Origin: an uncultured Oscillospiraceae bacterium
GTDB lineage: Bacteria > Bacillota > Clostridia > Oscillospirales > Ruminococcaceae
Direction of reading: 5' to 3'
Assembly (NCBI GenBank): GCA_934464775.1
Contig: CAKSKG010000014.1
Location: forward strand, 1-55,436
DNA: 55,436 nucleotides
The notes under the pieces were generated by a model. It worked only from the letters and a program-made list of their open reading frames with translations, did no database searches and had not been told where the DNA came from. Both the position numbers and the translations under genes were made by a program. This document shows, piece after piece, positions 6,824-16,654 of the stretch; the first letter of the stretch is position 1, and every line of letters starts with the position of its first letter.

Positions 6824-9800
6824 ATGACAAGTGTCAAAAGCGGACTTTCCAGAGTCGCTGCCTTTGTCACAGCCTTTGCGTTGTTCCTGACGGTATTTCT
6901 TGTATATCCTCAGTCGGCAGCTGTTCTTGCCGAGGACGGCGGGTATCATCAGTCGGGAGACGGCTATTCCATTAACGTCAAGGCCGCTGATATACTTATC
7001 AACGGTAAGGCGATAACGGAAGGCATGCAGGTAAAGGACGGCGATAATCTCAGCTTTAACTTTGTCTGGTCAATGGATCAGAGACCTGACGCAACTCAGA
7101 TCATCTTTGATCTTTCAAGCCTGCTGAAAGGCGTGCAGCTGACCGATAAGGTGCTGAACGACCCCCAGGGCAGAGGCTCCTATACCATAAGCGGTACGCA
7201 GCTTATAATGCAGCTGGATACTTCCAAGTTCCAGGACGAAAACCTTTCGGGCGGCGTAAGCTTTGACGGAGTTATCAGGATCGACAGCAGCAAGGTTGAC
7301 GAAAGCGGCAAGTTCCAGCTGAACATATTTGATGTTATCACGAATGTTGTCGTTCCCGATTATATCCCCAAGGCAACTGTGGACAAGAGTCACAGCGGTC
7401 AGATATATATGGGCAGCGACGGCGAATATTATGCCGATTACAGCATCACCGTAAAGAATCAGTCCACACAGAGGGCTATTGAAAACGTTAAGGTCACAGA
7501 CGTTCCAAGCTCGGCTGTTACGAATATTGCGTGCAGCGACAGCTTTACGAAAACTGCTGACGGCTATGTTTTTGATATCGGTGATATTGCTCCCGGCGGC
7601 AGCAAGGTCATAACTTATACGGCAAAGCTTGACAAGACTGCTCTCGCAAACGGTTCGGGCACTCTCCAGAATACCGCAAATGTCACTTCCGACAATGCCG
7701 ATGAGGTATCGGACGTTGACTGGTTCGGCTATTCAAAGCCTTCTACAGATAAGGTCGGTACTGCCGACAAGGACGCAAAAAAGGTAAAATGGACTATCAC
7801 CGTTGACCCCGGCTTCCTGAAGGACAAGGTGGCTGACGGCAGTCTTACATACAGCCTCAAGGATATCCTCGGTGCAGACAGCGGTGCTTTCACCGACGGC
7901 ACAACGGCATATGACGATGTGCTTTCCAAGGATTCCAAGTGGTGGAACGGCAGCAAGTTCGTTATCGAGCTTGAATCGGGCATTCCCGATGATAAGCTTG
8001 ATTCGGGCAAGAACGAGTCCGTTTCCAACAGCGTTACGGTAACTCCCAGCGATCCGACTTTGCCGCCTATGAGCGACGATGAAAAGGTCGAGCTTGAAGT
8101 TGTATATTCTGCAGGCGTTGACAAATCCTGCCTCGGAAAGACCGAAGCAACTGAAAATGAATACGGCTATATCACATGGGAAGTTGTTGTAAGCATTCCC
8201 GATACAGACCATAAGATCGAAAGGATCACTGTAAAGGACAAGCACGACAAGGACTACTTCATGGAGGCTGAAAGCGCCAGCGCAGACAGCTTAGTTCTTA
8301 CCGATCAGGCAGGAAAGACTTATAACCGTAAGGCAATAGAGGCTCTTGGCAGCGTTACCACATATTACGGCATTGATGTCAATATCACGGATCAGGATTT
8401 CATCAATGCTCACAAGGGCAAGTCCTTCACAATAAGATATGCAACTAAGGTCACAACGGAAACAAACTTTACGATCACAAACAGGGCTTCCGTACAGGTG
8501 CAGATAGATGATGTTACCTGCAAGGACAGTGAGGACAGCGCAAGCTACGTCAATGTAGTAAAGGCTCCCATGCTTCAGAAGAAGGCTGCGGATTATAACA
8601 AGTACGGTGCCCACTATCCTCTGGGCTGGGATATCGGCGTTGTATCGCCTCTGAAAAACCTCAAGCCCGATGATATCATCACTGTAACAGATACACTCCC
8701 CAAGGGATTCACTTTCTCGCCATGGAACGACACCCTGGAGGTATCCACATACACAGGAAACAGCTCATGGAACAATGATACCTTCAACAGCTGTGTAAGC
8801 GTTTCCTGCAATGACAATATCGTTACATTTGTTATCACCGCAACACAGGAGCTTGCCGATTATCTTAACGGCGACGCAGATGCGGTATTCCACCTCAGAT
8901 ACGGTTCGGTAATGACCGATGAAGGCTATGAGGACTTTAAGCAGGAAGCACTCAAATCGGGCGTTACCGGCGATTATACCAAAAATGTGACAAACAGCGC
9001 CTCAGGCAAGATCAAGGACGGCGATGAATACGGTCCCGAAAGCGCAACACAGACCATTACATACAGCGTCGGCAATACAATCAGCAAGTCAGCCGATGTA
9101 AGGGACGAAAACGGCGAGCGCTTTGCTTATTACACAGTAAAGATCAACCCCAACAGGGAAGAGCTTTTCGAGGGAAACACTACAGTTAAGGTAAGAGATG
9201 AATTCGGTACCAACCTTACTCTCGTAGGTCAGCCTACGATCACTCCCTCGGCACCGATCACTGTCCATGAAGCCGAAAATTATTTTGAAATGGAGCTTCA
9301 GGACAAGACATATTATGAAATAACATACAAGATGAAAGTCAAAATGATAAACAAGGACGTTGACTATTCCGATGAAAAGATCGCAGAAAAGTTCGGCAAT
9401 ACTATTAAGGTAATGCTGGATAACGGCGGTTCATTCGGAAAGTCCACTATCCTCAGCAGTGAGGATTACCGCTCCAGCCTCTGGTATGATGACAATACAT
9501 CTGAAAAGAGCGTTACTATCAGCGGAACCAAGAACTGGCAGAATGACTTTGATCCCGCAGACCTGGCAAGACCCAAGAAGATCGCAGTTAAGATCGACAA
9601 GGTAAGAGTTGTCGGTCAGCTTGATGAAAACGGCGTATTTGTCGGTGAGGAAGACCCCACTCATGAGGACAGCAAGCCTATCTACGTGTCACAGGAAGTA
9701 CAGCCTGACGCAGACGGCAACTGGTCATTCACTATCGACGATCTTAAAACCGTTGAAAGCAGCACAGCAGTTATCAACGGTCAGACATATCAGGTGAAGA

Positions 9801-12800
9801 AGAGATATAATTATTATGTTTCCGAGATCACCGTTGACGGCTACAAATCGTCCTATTCCATGAACGGAACAGACGTTGCATCTCCCGAGATCAAGTATGA
9901 TGTTAACGGCGATAATGTTACACTGAATATCGTCAATACATTCGATGCGGACGAAAGCGAAGTCGGAAGCGTAAGCATCACAAAGCAGTGGGAGAATGAG
10001 ACTGCAAGTGCAGTCCGCCCCGAGATAAAGCTTGTGCTTACCGATGAAAACGGCAATAAGTATGAGAACTTCACAAAGAGCGAAGATGTTTATACATTCA
10101 GCAACCTGCCGCTTTACAAGTATTCAAGAGATGCTTCCGATAAGCTTGTAAGAGAGCCTATGACCTATACTCTTTCCGAAACTGACGTTAACGGCAATGC
10201 TCTTGCAAATTATGAGCTTTCGGTAGTTGGAAGCACAAACTGCAAGTTCGTTCTTACAACTTCTCTCACACCCTCCGCAGTCAATGCGGCAGTAACAGCA
10301 AAGAACTCTTATGTTGACAACACAACATCTGTTACTGCAAAGAAGATCTGGGTAGGTACTCCCTCTGACAAGCAGACGGCAGTTACGGTTTACCTCATGC
10401 GCACCACAGACGGCGCAGCATATGAATATGTTGCCGCAAGCGGTGCCGATACAGGCGTGACTGTTTCCGAAGCCGACAAGGACAAGGCAAAGATAATTCT
10501 CAACAAGACAAGCTGGACTGCTGAGATAACAGGTCTGCCCAAGGCTGACGCTGCTAAAAATGCTTACACATATGTTATCAGAGAGGATCTTGCGGCTTCG
10601 GGCCTCAAGGAATATATTCCCAATGCAAGACCCGGCTTTGAATTGACTCAGAGTGATGAAATGACAGTTACAAACACATGGCATGACATTACAATAAGCG
10701 TTCCCGTAACAAAGGTATGGGCTGACGGTGCGGCACACTTAGATGATACCGTTACAGTAAAGCTTTACCGTCATATTGAGGGCGGAGCAGATGAATTCGT
10801 TAAAAATGTCACGTTAAACGCTGACAAGGACGGTACATTTACCGTATCCGAGGAGCTTTCAAAGTTTGATGAAGACGGCAATGAATATATCTACACTGTC
10901 AAGGACGAAAGCGGCGTTACACTTTATGATGAGGACAACGGCGTTCCCGGTTATGAACCTACATACAGCGGAACTACCGTTACAAACACATGGAAGAATG
11001 TAATGACTTCCATAACTATCACAAAGGTATGGCAGAATGATGATGCCGCAAACCGTACAGATATAACGGTTGACATTATGAGAAGCGTTGAGGGCGGTAC
11101 ACCTGCATACTATGCGCAATACACTCTCAGAGCTGACGAAAATTATACAGCTAAGATCGACGGTTTTGAAAAGTATGATCCGAACGGAAAGCTGTATACA
11201 TACACCGTGGCAAACGAAACAGGTACTTTCCCTGTTTACGATGCTGCGAATAATGTATCGGGCTATGTTACAACATACAACGGAACAACTGTCACAAATA
11301 CATGGAATGATGCGGCTGCTCCCACAATATCGGTAGAGGTTGAAAAGATCTGGAACGATTTGGACAGAACAGGCGTGTTTACACATGCCAACGACACCGT
11401 AACGGTAGAACTTATGAGAAAGAGCGCAGATGTTGCGGGAGAGTTTGTACAGAATGTAACACTCGACAGCACAACAGGCTTTAAGAAAACCGTAAGCGGA
11501 CTTGATGAAAAGGACGCAGGCGGCAATCCGTTTACCTATTATGTTGAAAGAGAAAGCGGAGTTCTTCCCGTATATGATCTTTCCACAAACACATCGGGCT
11601 ACGAGGCTTTATACAGCGGAACAAAAGTAACGAATGTATGGAGAGAGATCACCGTAACACCCTCCAAGATATCGGTAGAGGTTGAAAAGATCTGGAACGA
11701 TTTGGACAGAACAGGCGTGTTCACACATGACAACGACACCGTAACGGTAGAGCTTATGAGAAAGAGCGCAGATGTTGCGGGAGAGTTTGTACAGAATGTA
11801 ACACTCGACAACACAACAGGCTTTAAGAAAACCGTAAGCGGACTTGATGAAAAGGACGCAGGCGGCAATCCGTTTACCTATTATGTTGAAAGAGAAAGCG
11901 GAGTTCTTCCCGTATATGATCTTTCCACAAACACATCGGGCTACGAAGCTTCATACAGCGGAACAAAAGTAACGAATGTATGGAGAAAGATCACAGTAAC
12001 ACCCTCCAAGATATCGGTAGAGGTTGAAAAGATCTGGAACGATTTGGACAGAACAGGCGTGTTCACACATGCCAACGACACCGTAACAGTAGAGCTTATG
12101 AGAAAGAGCGCAGATGTTGCGGGAGAGTTTGTACAGAATGTAACACTCGACAGCACAACAGGCTTCAAGAAAACCGTAAGCGGACTTGATGAAAAGGACG
12201 CAAACGGCAATCCGTTTACCTATTATGTTGAAAGAGAAAGCGGAGTTCTTCCCGTATATGATCTTTCCACAAACACATCGGGCTACGAGGCTTTATACAG
12301 CGGAACAAAAGTAACGAATGTATGGAGAGAGATCACCGTAACACCCTCCAAGATATCGGTAGAGGTTGAAAAGATCTGGAACGATTTGGACAGAACGGGC
12401 GTGTTCACACATGCCAATGACACCGTAACAGTAGAGCTTATGAGAAAGAGCGCAGATGTTGCGGGAGAATTTGTACAGAATGTAACACTCGACAGCACAA
12501 CAGGCTTTAAGAAAACAGTAAGCGGACTTGACGAAAAGGACGCAGGCGGCAATCTGTTTACCTATTATGTTGAAAGAGAAAGCGGCGTTCTTCCCGTATA
12601 TGATCTTTCCACAAACACATCGGGCTACGAGGCTTTATACAGCGGAACAACAGTAACGAATGTATGGAGAGAGATCGGTGTGACACCTGCAACGACCTCC
12701 GTTACAGTCAGAAAGGTATGGGACGATACCGACAGAACAGGCATTTTCAGCCACGAGAATGATTATGTAACAGTAACTCTTATGAGAAGCACAGGCGCTG

Positions 12801-13567
12801 TTGCAGAGCCTGTACAGAACATAGTTCTTACGGCTGTAAACGGCTTCACGGCTGTTGTTGACGGTCTTGCTGCGGCTGATGCCAACGGCAATGCATATGT
12901 ATATTACATTGCCAACGAGAACTGCGCAGGCGTCAAGATGTATGACGGCGTATACGGCTACATTGCTTCCTATAACGGAACCACCGTTACTAACACATGG
13001 AAAGAGGAGCCTCAGCAGCCCGATACAGCTTCGACTGCCATAACGGTTGTCAAGAGATGGGCTGACAACACAGTGGGCGTTTCCCACGGTGCGGTAAATA
13101 TCGTCCTCAGAAAGTACGGCACAACAGCTATCATCGACACGGCTTCACTCAATGAGCTGAACGGCTGGACATACACATTCAGCGAGCTTCCCGTTTATGA
13201 CGGCAACGGTTCAAGGATCATTTATGAGGTAGTTGAGGCAACGGCTCTCAGCGGCTACACGGTATCTTATCCCGACGGAAACACTGTTTACGCAGCGGAA
13301 GGACTTGCAGGCCGTGTAACTATCCTGAACACTCAGGACAACTCCGGCGAGCCTGAACCGATACCTCCTACGCCTTGGTTCCCGCCCTTCAATCCCTACA
13401 TTCCCGAGGACAGCGATGACATTTCATCGGGTGCGGGAATAATTGAAGAAAGCGAGAGAGATAATGGCAGCCTTGCACTTGCGGCTGTTGGTGCGGTATC
13501 TGCCATTGCGGCGGTTTCCGCAACAGTGATCGCAGCGCTGAAAAAGAAAAAGCGCAAAAGCAGATAA
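6824..13567 (+). CDS. Giant CnaB-repeat surface protein (adhesin-like)
   Basis: Encodes 2247 residues. An N-terminal signal peptide (about 1-40) is followed by a Cna-type adhesin-like head (about 45-190) with the start YSINVKAADILINGKAITEG. Next come several DUF11/SdrD-like beta modules to about residue 890, then a run of about ten CnaB-type domains. Each CnaB opens with a VxKxW-type strand (for example VEVEKIWNDLDRTG) and closes with VTNxW. The lysine and asparagine positions are those that form isopeptide bonds in this family, which is inference here. Four consecutive domains are 342-bp near-identical repeats. The C-terminus has a Pro-rich stretch, a hydrophobic span (about 2210-2235) and KKKKRKSR, but no LPxTG motif is visible ahead of the span. 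It is therefore probably membrane-anchored or uses an atypical sorting signal. The start was chosen for AAGGAGG at 6808-6814. Confidence 0.9.
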   Translation: MTSVKSGLSRVAAFVTAFALFLTVFLVYPQSAAVLAEDGGYHQSGDGYSINVKAADILINGKAITEGMQVKDGDNLSFNFVWSMDQRPDATQIIFDLSSLLKGVQLTDKVLNDPQGRGSYTISGTQLIMQLDTSKFQDENLSGGVSFDGVIRIDSSKVDESGKFQLNIFDVITNVVVPDYIPKATVDKSHSGQIYMGSDGEYYADYSITVKNQSTQRAIENVKVTDVPSSAVTNIACSDSFTKTADGYVFDIGDIAPGGSKVITYTAKLDKTALANGSGTLQNTANVTSDNADEVSDVDWFGYSKPSTDKVGTADKDAKKVKWTITVDPGFLKDKVADGSLTYSLKDILGADSGAFTDGTTAYDDVLSKDSKWWNGSKFVIELESGIPDDKLDSGKNESVSNSVTVTPSDPTLPPMSDDEKVELEVVYSAGVDKSCLGKTEATENEYGYITWEVVVSIPDTDHKIERITVKDKHDKDYFMEAESASADSLVLTDQAGKTYNRKAIEALGSVTTYYGIDVNITDQDFINAHKGKSFTIRYATKVTTETNFTITNRASVQVQIDDVTCKDSEDSASYVNVVKAPMLQKKAADYNKYGAHYPLGWDIGVVSPLKNLKPDDIITVTDTLPKGFTFSPWNDTLEVSTYTGNSSWNNDTFNSCVSVSCNDNIVTFVITATQELADYLNGDADAVFHLRYGSVMTDEGYEDFKQEALKSGVTGDYTKNVTNSASGKIKDGDEYGPESATQTITYSVGNTISKSADVRDENGERFAYYTVKINPNREELFEGNTTVKVRDEFGTNLTLVGQPTITPSAPITVHEAENYFEMELQDKTYYEITYKMKVKMINKDVDYSDEKIAEKFGNTIKVMLDNGGSFGKSTILSSEDYRSSLWYDDNTSEKSVTISGTKNWQNDFDPADLARPKKIAVKIDKVRVVGQLDENGVFVGEEDPTHEDSKPIYVSQEVQPDADGNWSFTIDDLKTVESSTAVINGQTYQVKKRYNYYVSEITVDGYKSSYSMNGTDVASPEIKYDVNGDNVTLNIVNTFDADESEVGSVSITKQWENETASAVRPEIKLVLTDENGNKYENFTKSEDVYTFSNLPLYKYSRDASDKLVREPMTYTLSETDVNGNALANYELSVVGSTNCKFVLTTSLTPSAVNAAVTAKNSYVDNTTSVTAKKIWVGTPSDKQTAVTVYLMRTTDGAAYEYVAASGADTGVTVSEADKDKAKIILNKTSWTAEITGLPKADAAKNAYTYVIREDLAASGLKEYIPNARPGFELTQSDEMTVTNTWHDITISVPVTKVWADGAAHLDDTVTVKLYRHIEGGADEFVKNVTLNADKDGTFTVSEELSKFDEDGNEYIYTVKDESGVTLYDEDNGVPGYEPTYSGTTVTNTWKNVMTSITITKVWQNDDAANRTDITVDIMRSVEGGTPAYYAQYTLRADENYTAKIDGFEKYDPNGKLYTYTVANETGTFPVYDAANNVSGYVTTYNGTTVTNTWNDAAAPTISVEVEKIWNDLDRTGVFTHANDTVTVELMRKSADVAGEFVQNVTLDSTTGFKKTVSGLDEKDAGGNPFTYYVERESGVLPVYDLSTNTSGYEALYSGTKVTNVWREITVTPSKISVEVEKIWNDLDRTGVFTHDNDTVTVELMRKSADVAGEFVQNVTLDNTTGFKKTVSGLDEKDAGGNPFTYYVERESGVLPVYDLSTNTSGYEASYSGTKVTNVWRKITVTPSKISVEVEKIWNDLDRTGVFTHANDTVTVELMRKSADVAGEFVQNVTLDSTTGFKKTVSGLDEKDANGNPFTYYVERESGVLPVYDLSTNTSGYEALYSGTKVTNVWREITVTPSKISVEVEKIWNDLDRTGVFTHANDTVTVELMRKSADVAGEFVQNVTLDSTTGFKKTVSGLDEKDAGGNLFTYYVERESGVLPVYDLSTNTSGYEALYSGTTVTNVWREIGVTPATTSVTVRKVWDDTDRTGIFSHENDYVTVTLMRSTGAVAEPVQNIVLTAVNGFTAVVDGLAAADANGNAYVYYIANENCAGVKMYDGVYGYIASYNGTTVTNTWKEEPQQPDTASTAITVVKRWADNTVGVSHGAVNIVLRKYGTTAIIDTASLNELNGWTYTFSELPVYDGNGSRIIYEVVEATALSGYTVSYPDGNTVYAAEGLAGRVTILNTQDNSGEPEPIPPTPWFPPFNPYIPEDSDDISSGAGIIEESERDNGSLALAAVGAVSAIAAVSATVIAALKKKKRKSR
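11327..12694 (+). repeat. Four tandem 342-bp repeats within the surface protein
   Basis: The copies begin at 11327, 11669, 12011 and 12353, each opening ATATCGGTAGAGGTTGAAAA, and are identical apart from scattered substitutions. One unit equals 114 codons, that is one CnaB domain. The near identity at DNA level, including silent sites, shows recent duplication or gene conversion, so copy number may vary between strains and short-read assemblies may collapse it. Confidence 0.95.
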
Positions 13568-13596
13568 AAACACCTCGGCACCTGCCGAATAAATGA

Positions 13597-13634
13597 AAAC
13601 AGACTGTATCCGAGCGGATACAGTCTGTTTTTTT
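13597..13634. terminator. Terminator after the surface protein
   Basis: Stem AAACAGACTGTATCC / GGATACAGTCTGTTT with loop GAGC, followed by a T-run on the plus strand. The converging minus-strand operon ends at 13679 and may use the same hairpin. Confidence 0.9.
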
Positions 13635-13678
13635 ATGTATTGAGTTATTTTGGTCTTGCGGAAATGCCGATCAGCGGA

Positions 13679-15058
13679 TCAGTAGTTTCCGAGAATAAGG
13701 TAATTGTTCTTTGATGTGTTTTTGTTGCAGAATCTGACATTCGGCAGTTCGTCATCGGGATATTCAAACAGTCCCAAAGCTATGTATGCGCTTTTCGGAG
13801 CATCGGAGTTGCTGAAAGTGAACTTGTATGTGCGTTCCGTACCCGATCCGAACGAGCCGGAGTCTATCTCATATTTTGCCGATGATACCTTTATGACCTT
13901 TCCGCTTTTATTGGTAAAGGCGATTTTCAGGGTAAGCGGAAAATATGCAGGTGCGGCGCCGGTGTTCTTTATTTTGAATGTGAGTGTGGATTTCTTCTCG
14001 GAACGGTTAAGCCGTGCCGATGTAACGGTGAAATTGTATCCCAGCCGGTTTACAGCTGAAACAGTGGCGTATTTCCGCTCATTGTACATTCTCAGTCCGT
14101 CGGAAATGCCGCCTGCCAGCGCAAGATATGTGATCTTTCCGTCACTTATGACCTTGTACAGCTCATCGTCCGACCACTTGTCCTGATCGGCAAGATATCC
14201 GTAACCGTAGCACATTTCACCGATCGCAGGCAGCTTTCCGTCGGCTCCCAGCAGACTTTTTTCACAGCCTTCAATGCCGATAAGCCCGTCCCTGCGGAGA
14301 GTTACGCCCTTTGAAACAGCATATTCCGCCAGCCGGGAGGCATAGCTTTCGTTGACGTTAAGCGCAGTTGTTGTCTCGCTGAAAAGCTCCGACCATTTGT
14401 CGATGCACTGCTTTTGTATCTTTACAGAGGGCATTTTGCTGCCCTCAAGACCGTAGGTGTGCCATTCGCCCCAGTTTCCGAATGCACGGATATCAATGTA
14501 TTCGATGGACTTGTTCCCGTCGTATTTTTCCGCAAGTGCTTCGGAGAATTTATAAAATTCTTCAAGGTATATGGGATCGTCCCAGACGGGAGTTCGCTGT
14601 ACCGAGGGTTCGCTGTAAAAGCTGGAGGTTTTTGCCATGACATACTTGCAGCCCTTGTCATAGACAAATTGGGGAACAAGTCCCTTTTCGTCTACCGAAC
14701 CCGAATCGGCAGGAATTATCCCGAAAGCGAAGGTTTTTCCGTTTTCTTCGCAGAGGGAGATCATGTTGTCGATAGCCGACCAGTCATATACGCCGTCGTC
14801 GGTCTCGATATCTTTCCACTGAAAACGGCTGTAAACTGTTGAAACGATGTCCCATGTGGGATTGTTTTCCACGCCCTCGACGGGACTTTCAAAGTACCAC
14901 GGACTGTAAACGTACTGCACCCAGCCCTTGTGGGGATTTGTCACAGCCGCAGTTTCGGGCTTTGTGACGTAATTGTATGTCTGCGCAGCCGTGTGTATCG
15001 GCATCAGCAGTGCCATTGCCGCAGCTGCCGACAGTGCGGTTATCTTTTTGAGTTTCAT
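13679..15058 (-). CDS. Secreted DUF4832/DUF4874-type TIM-barrel protein
   Basis: Encodes 459 residues from the ATG at 15058, which follows AGGAGGAGC; a longer in-frame start would overlap the upstream gene. A cleavable signal peptide (about 1-27, ending HTAA) is followed by a TIM-barrel domain with NPHKGWVQYVYSPW at its start, the DUF4874-type YSRFQWKDIETDDGVYDW, and IRAFGNWGEWH carrying a conserved acidic residue. A C-terminal beta domain (about 345-459), DUF4832-like, follows. Relatives are extracellular glycoside-hydrolase-like proteins of unproven substrate. It is the last gene of a three-gene operon, 8 nt after the small membrane protein. Confidence 0.8.
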   Translation of the reverse strand: MKLKKITALSAAAAMALLMPIHTAAQTYNYVTKPETAAVTNPHKGWVQYVYSPWYFESPVEGVENNPTWDIVSTVYSRFQWKDIETDDGVYDWSAIDNMISLCEENGKTFAFGIIPADSGSVDEKGLVPQFVYDKGCKYVMAKTSSFYSEPSVQRTPVWDDPIYLEEFYKFSEALAEKYDGNKSIEYIDIRAFGNWGEWHTYGLEGSKMPSVKIQKQCIDKWSELFSETTTALNVNESYASRLAEYAVSKGVTLRRDGLIGIEGCEKSLLGADGKLPAIGEMCYGYGYLADQDKWSDDELYKVISDGKITYLALAGGISDGLRMYNERKYATVSAVNRLGYNFTVTSARLNRSEKKSTLTFKIKNTGAAPAYFPLTLKIAFTNKSGKVIKVSSAKYEIDSGSFGSGTERTYKFTFSNSDAPKSAYIALGLFEYPDDELPNVRFCNKNTSKNNYLILGNY

Positions 15059-15066
15059 AGCTCCTC

Positions 15067-15480
15067 CTATAAAACTATGCCAAGTATCATAAGGATAATA
15101 TCGGTTATGGCAGCCCATGCCGTCAGCAGATGTATCAGCGTCAGCTTAATATATTCCCGTTCGCAGACAGTGCCGCTGGCAGGAACCGCACGGACGTAGG
15201 GACCGTTTTCGTAAAAATATATCCCAACGGGCTGATCCTTTTTGAATTTTCTCACTACCTCGCAGCGCTGTATGACCGTCTTTTTTTCTTCTTCGATGCG
15301 GAAGATCACGAACAGGAAGCCGTCCTGATATTTCATGACCTTGCCGTCATAATAGGTCAGCCCCGTGATGTCCCGTGCGAACTGCTCTGCGTATTTGTAT
15401 CTGCTGCGGCGTGCGGAAAAGGATACATAGATAAGCAGGGGCAGAAGTACAGCCCCAAGTATGTAAAGTACGGTTATCAT
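15067..15480 (-). CDS. Small two-TM membrane protein
   Basis: Encodes 137 residues. One membrane span is at the N-terminus (about 4-20, LYILGAVLLPLLIYVSF) and one at the C-terminus (about 115-135, LLTAWAAITDIILMILGIV), with a soluble loop of about 90 residues rich in aromatic and charged residues between them. The ATG overlaps the stop of the upstream acetyltransferase (ATGA at 15480-15477), so translation is coupled. I do not recognise a family. The position between a GNAT enzyme and a secreted barrel protein gives no firm hint. Confidence 0.7.
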   Translation of the reverse strand: MITVLYILGAVLLPLLIYVSFSARRSRYKYAEQFARDITGLTYYDGKVMKYQDGFLFVIFRIEEEKKTVIQRCEVVRKFKKDQPVGIYFYENGPYVRAVPASGTVCEREYIKLTLIHLLTAWAAITDIILMILGIVL

Positions 15481-16238
15481 TGCGTGCCGCCTTTCGGCAG
15501 GGACTGGATCTCCGTCCATGCAGGGACAAAGCCGCTGTTCAGTGCGGTTTTCTGAGAGGATATATTCCCGGGCCATGTGCCGTAGTACGGTATCGCACCC
15601 TGACGGAACACCTCGTTCGCAAGTATGGACACAAGTATCGGAGCAAGCCCATGCCCTCTGTATTCGGGGATAACGTCGATGCCGATCTGCCAGAAAGTAT
15701 CGCTGTCATTGCTTGCACCTGCCATTCCCAGTATGATATTTCCGCTGAGGGCACAGACTGCCAGCATATCCCGCCGAGGTCCGCCGTGATACATCAGCGC
15801 ATTTTCATAGCCCTGATAGTAGGGATATATCTGCTCGGTTATGTCCTTTTCATTGAACAGCTCAATGTGATATCCGCCGCTGTCAAGGGGGCTGTACGGA
15901 GTTTTCGGAAGATAATACTGGCTTATCAGACCGATATGCTGCCCGTAAGGTGCAAGTGCCGAGTTCACAGCACTTATCCCTTTGCCGTCAAAAAGCGTCA
16001 CTCCCATGCTTTTTATATCCTCCGCAAAAGGAAGAACTTCTTCCGCACAGGATATAACCGCATTTTTGCCGAAGGTTGCGGCACGGAAAAATATCGGCTT
16101 TTCCGTAAATCTCCGCTGACCGTCGGCTTTCACTGCCAATGAAGCTCTGCCGTCGGAACGGTCAAAATCGGCGGCGGAGCAGTTGTAATCGCAGGCAAGC
16201 TGTCGGGCTGCCTCGCTGAAAATTTTATCTCTGAACAT
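15477..16238 (-). CDS. GNAT family N-acetyltransferase
   Basis: Encodes 253 residues. The C-terminal half (about 125-245) is a GNAT domain with the motif-A pattern IGIDVIPEYRGHGLAPILVS, whose RGHGLA loop binds the acetyl-CoA pyrophosphate, and the preceding strand NIILGMAGAS. The N-terminal half (about 20-115) is a separate alpha/beta domain seen in two-domain GNATs of Clostridia. The substrate is unknown. It is the first gene of a minus-strand operon with a consensus promoter directly upstream and a perfect inverted repeat around the -10. GAAAGG lies ahead of the ATG. Confidence 0.85.
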   Translation of the reverse strand: MFRDKIFSEAARQLACDYNCSAADFDRSDGRASLAVKADGQRRFTEKPIFFRAATFGKNAVISCAEEVLPFAEDIKSMGVTLFDGKGISAVNSALAPYGQHIGLISQYYLPKTPYSPLDSGGYHIELFNEKDITEQIYPYYQGYENALMYHGGPRRDMLAVCALSGNIILGMAGASNDSDTFWQIGIDVIPEYRGHGLAPILVSILANEVFRQGAIPYYGTWPGNISSQKTALNSGFVPAWTEIQSLPKGGTQ

Positions 16239-16252
16239 TTTAAGATGCCTTT

Positions 16253-16300
16253 CGTCGGATATGTATTATAAATTATAGTACATATCCGACGTTTTGTCAA
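16253..16300 (-). promoter_or_regulatory. Consensus promoter overlapped by a perfect operator-like palindrome
   Basis: On the minus strand: TTGACA (16300-16295), 17 bp, TATAAT (16277-16272). The inverted repeat CGTCGGATATGTA (16253-16265) / TACATATCCGACG (16279-16291) is perfect over 13 bp with a 13-bp centre holding the -10. Its arms cover the spacer and the transcription start, an ideal site for a dimeric repressor; it could also act as a hairpin at the transcript's 5' end. Confidence 0.8.
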
Positions 16301-16314
16301 TTTGCGCAAGGATC

Positions 16315-16571
16315 CGCATGAAAAACATTTTATATAATGAAGAAATCATGCCGTGAAAACTCGCACGAAAAACACTTCTCTTAATGAAGAAAATCATGCC
16401 GTGAAAACTCGCACGAAAAACAGTTTTCTTAATGAAGAGCATCATGCCGTGAAAATTCGCACGAAAAACAGTTTTCTTAATGAAGAGCATCATGCCGTGA
16501 AAATTCGCATGAAAAACAATTTTCTTAATGAAGAGCATCATGCCGTGAAAACTCGCATGAAAAACAATTAC
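16315..16571. repeat. 48-bp tandem repeat, five copies plus a partial
   Basis: Units start at 16315 (47 bp, one base lost), 16362, 16410, 16458, 16506 and a partial at 16554. The shared core is TTTTCTTAATGAAGAGCATC followed by ATGCCGTGAAAA. There are no spacers, so this is not a CRISPR array. Because 48 is a multiple of three, reading frames stay open on both strands with a 16-residue period (NEEHHAVK on plus, HGMMLFIKK on minus). Unit 1 is frameshifted and no good ribosome site fits either frame. Each unit contains small palindromes (GCATCATGC, CTTAATGAAG). Confidence 0.9.
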
Positions 16572-16654
16572 CTTTACGGCGGATATTACAGCTGTCCGCC
16601 TTGGTCACCGAAAATACAGCTTTTCGGCAATAAGGTATCCGTATGCTTTGGAAT

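Noticed and set aside
16315..16571. CRISPR array
   Set aside because: The 48-bp units are contiguous with no unique spacers, and no cas gene is nearby.
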